Shown one piece after another: positions 5,406-6,841 of a stretch of 6,841 bases of DNA (positions within the stretch are counted from its first letter, which is position 1; each line of letters begins with the position of its first letter). This DNA comes from an uncultured Lachnospiraceae bacterium. Lineage in GTDB: Bacteria > Bacillota > Clostridia > Lachnospirales > Lachnospiraceae. The translations under genes were made by a program, and so were the position numbers. The notes beneath the pieces are model-generated. The model saw only the letters and a program-made list of their open reading frames with translations, had not been told where the DNA came from and ran no database searches. The stretch spans positions 1 through 6,841 of the forward strand of contig OMRF01000001.1 in the NCBI GenBank assembly GCA_900313435.1. The letters run 5' to 3'.

Positions 5406-5452
5406 AAAAAAATAAAAAAATTTTGGACCCCTACCCCCGTCCCGGGGGTTCA
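5406..5452 (-). terminator. Repeat-derived hairpin with T-rich tract, probable terminator
   Basis: In leftward RNA, ACCCCC-GGGAC-GGGGGT forms a tight GC stem, and the outer arms TGAACCCC/GGGGTCCA can also pair with one mismatch. This is followed by AAAA and two runs of seven T separated by one A. The structure lies at the end of the 267-aa gene and about 60 nt before the sigma gene, and so likely separates the two transcription units. Confidence 0.6.
5424..5452 (-). repeat. Palindromic repeat, copy 6 (imperfect)
   Basis: It begins TGGACCCCTACCCCC and ends GTCCCGGGGGTTCA (5439-5452), the shared core with one change. The minus-strand reading frame of the 267-aa protein runs into it and stops at a TAG inside the repeat (5431-5433). 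Confidence 0.82.
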
Positions 5453-6234
5453 TCAACCTGAAATTTCGCTCCTAATTTCTCAAGAAATTTTAGATTATTA
5501 TCCGAATTCCTAACGGCGTTCTCCATATAACTGTCATATGCAGAACCGCCAATCTTCCTGTCAATAAACCACTGATCGTATTCCCTGTATGTCTCTTTGA
5601 ATTCTTTTTCTTTACGGTCACGTATCACTCTCATCAAGGGATTATTATCCAGAACCGATAATAATTCCTGTAATTGAGACGGATATTCTTTCTCCCTTTC
5701 AGAAAGGTACTCGTCGTTTTTCTGTTTAAGGACAACTATATCCTGATAAAAGCCAAAACGCATAAGACCTTTAAGCGAATAATAGTCTTCCATGGTCGTA
5801 TATCTACTGAAAAAATCGACAATAAAAGGCATATGCTCATCCCATGATCGTTTAATAGCACTCAGCATATCTGCTTCATTTCCCTTTTCATAGAAATAAG
5901 AATACTGCTTATTCACTTTTTCAAATCCATCCAGGGACAGCGAACAACGATGATAAAAATCAATGACAGGTATCATCCAACACTGATTATCGAGGGTACT
6001 TGGCTTACTTTCATAGTCGGTCATTGGAAGTGTAATGAGGCTTATTCCGATCCAAATAGTAAAACCTTCATCATCCGGGTTATGATCTGATTTCTTTTTT
6101 TCAACAGATATAAGTTGGATAATTCCATCAGTTGTGACTTTGATAAAATACGGATACTTGCTTTTCAGCAAAGAAAATCCCTTTGGAATAAGATAATTAC
6201 CATATGTATTTTTGAATTGCTCTAATATGCGCAT
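5431..6234 (-). CDS. Protein of unknown function (267 aa)
   Basis: I do not recognise a family with confidence. The N-terminal part (YLIPKGFSLLKSKYPYFIKVTTDGIIQLISVEKKKS, in segments about 14-49) recalls the layout of DUF4304-like proteins, with a KGF motif and strands ending in IIQ, but this is only an impression. The rest is rich in aromatic and charged residues, with a long charged helical stretch at about 170-230 and no signal peptide or membrane segment, so it is probably cytosolic. The start ATG is 5 nt after the GNAT stop and lacks a well-spaced ribosome binding site (GGAG is 17 nt away), suggesting translation coupled to the upstream gene. The last residues (about DEPPGRG) are encoded by repeat copy 6, so the native end is probably near KLGAKFQV. 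AT content is visibly higher than in the genes to its left. Confidence 0.8.
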   Translation of the reverse strand: MRILEQFKNTYGNYLIPKGFSLLKSKYPYFIKVTTDGIIQLISVEKKKSDHNPDDEGFTIWIGISLITLPMTDYESKPSTLDNQCWMIPVIDFYHRCSLSLDGFEKVNKQYSYFYEKGNEADMLSAIKRSWDEHMPFIVDFFSRYTTMEDYYSLKGLMRFGFYQDIVVLKQKNDEYLSEREKEYPSQLQELLSVLDNNPLMRVIRDRKEKEFKETYREYDQWFIDRKIGGSAYDSYMENAVRNSDNNLKFLEKLGAKFQVDEPPGRG

Positions 6235-6239
6235 TATCG

Positions 6240-6707
6240 TTATTTTTTCTTCTCCATACGTATCAGATGCTCTTCGTCAGGTTCAGAAATGCCATTTTTG
6301 AATTGATATCCCATCTTGAGATAAAATGGAACTCCTGTAATTGACGCAGGAATTTCTATTCTATCTGCCCGGAGTCCGTATTCATCATTTTCCAGGGTTT
6401 CAATTATTTTGCGTCCAATACCTTTCCCTTGATGATCAGGCAGAACAAATATTGTAAAAAGACTACTCTCGTTTTCTTTTCCCCAATATGGTCCTATTGC
6501 GCCGCAGCCAATTATCATTTCTTCATCAATAACAACATAGAAATGCGTCCAACCCGCGCGTTCAAGGACATGTTCGGGTGTCTCGGTTGCTATTAACGCA
6601 TCCATTAGTTCTTTGGGATAGTCTTTTACGTTTGAAATGCTTATCGTTTTCCTTATCAGATCCGATACTTGTTTCTCATCGCCTGTCTCTATTCTTCGGA
6701 TTTCCAT
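6240..6707 (-). CDS. GNAT family N-acetyltransferase
   Basis: A 155-aa single-domain acetyltransferase of the Gcn5-related family, using acetyl-CoA to acetylate an amine or protein substrate not identifiable here. The fold is readable in order: N-terminal MEIRRIETGDEKQVSDLI, beta strands FYVVIDEEMIIGCGAIG (56-72) and SSLFTIFVLP (81-90), and then the CoA pyrophosphate loop QGKGIG (93-98) with the following helix (GRKIIETLE). The closing segment ITGVPFYLKMGYQF (123-136) is the usual family ending. Length is typical. The ATG is preceded by GAGGGAG at about 9 nt. The downstream 267-aa gene starts 5 nt after its stop, so the two are co-transcribed. Confidence 0.92.
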   Translation of the reverse strand: MEIRRIETGDEKQVSDLIRKTISISNVKDYPKELMDALIATETPEHVLERAGWTHFYVVIDEEMIIGCGAIGPYWGKENESSLFTIFVLPDHQGKGIGRKIIETLENDEYGLRADRIEIPASITGVPFYLKMGYQFKNGISEPDEEHLIRMEKKK

Positions 6708-6773
6708 TATCCATTCTCCCTCTCACAAACATCAGCCCGACAACTGGAATTTGACTGTCTGTAAATCCTGAAA

Positions 6774-6839
6774 TCATTGGCCAACTGAGATCCTGTTACC
6801 CTCCACATCAAATTTGAATGATTTTGAATAGTTCTGGAA
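6774..6839 (-). CDS. Possible C-terminal end of a VOC/glyoxalase-like protein (partial)
   Basis: The window ends within this frame. The last 21 codons include SKSFKFDVEGNRISVGQ before a TGA, resembling the final strand motif of VOC-fold proteins (F-x-F-x-D-x-E-G-N-x-I). The match is short and the call is weak; more sequence to the right would settle it. The 66 nt between its stop and the GNAT start hold only the GNAT ribosome binding site that I can see. Confidence 0.28.
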   Translation of the reverse strand, partial: FQNYSKSFKFDVEGNRISVGQ

Positions 6840-6841
6840 TG

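Noticed and set aside
71..5452. CRISPR array
   Set aside because: Repeat copies are dispersed, separated by whole genes and variable in sequence; there are no regular spacers or cas genes.
6707..6841. Second open minus-strand frame whose TAA overlaps the GNAT start (TAATG)
   Set aside because: The 44-codon peptide has no protein-like pattern; the frame ending at 6774 has a better VOC-like C-terminus. It cannot be fully excluded because the window ends here.

Overview
The window looks like chromosomal DNA from a Gram-positive anaerobe of the Clostridia, most likely Lachnospiraceae-like. The reasons are strong AGGAGG-type ribosome binding sites (one is a full AAAGGAGGTGA), tight co-directional gene packing, a YqhD/BDH-type iron alcohol dehydrogenase, a NimA-like flavoprotein and an ECF sigma/zf-HC2 anti-sigma pair. 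This is inferred from gene style only; no rRNA or other taxonomic marker is present. All recognisable genes lie on the minus strand and are transcribed right to left.

In transcription order: the far right end holds a possible C-terminal scrap of a VOC/glyoxalase-like protein (6774-6839, weak). Next come a GNAT acetyltransferase (6240-6707) and a 267-aa protein of unknown function (5431-6234), 5 nt apart. They end in a GC-rich repeat hairpin followed by a T-rich tract, which probably acts as a terminator. A second unit starts with an ECF sigma factor (4866-5345) whose stop overlaps the start of a membrane anti-sigma factor (3889-4866). A small helical reading frame of unknown identity (3567-3938) overlaps the end of the anti-sigma gene and may be a remnant. 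Then come a NimA/pyridoxamine-oxidase-like flavoprotein (3046-3513), a metal-dependent cyclase/kynurenine-formamidase-like hydrolase (2345-2983), an iron-containing alcohol dehydrogenase (1078-2253) and an aldo/keto reductase (127-1056). The last two are 21 nt apart and clearly form an operon. The sigma/anti-sigma pair is a signalling module; the other four look like small-molecule redox, detoxification or carbonyl-reduction enzymes. Their joint role is not evident from sequence alone.

The most distinctive feature is a short GC-rich palindromic repeat of about 29 bp, sharing the core GTCCCGGGGGTCCA on the plus strand. It occurs six times in 5.4 kb, plus degenerate half copies. Every copy sits at or very near the 3' end of a gene. 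Two copies have been read into protein C-termini (cyclase and the 267-aa protein). Three lie in open frame upstream of the next gene and create spurious N-terminal extensions starting MDPR or similar; I removed these by choosing internal starts with good ribosome binding sites. This looks like a REP-type element family. A second, unrelated AT-rich hairpin at the left end (8-55) is probably the terminator of the leftward operon. I found no convincing new defence, CRISPR, phage or biosynthetic system in this window.
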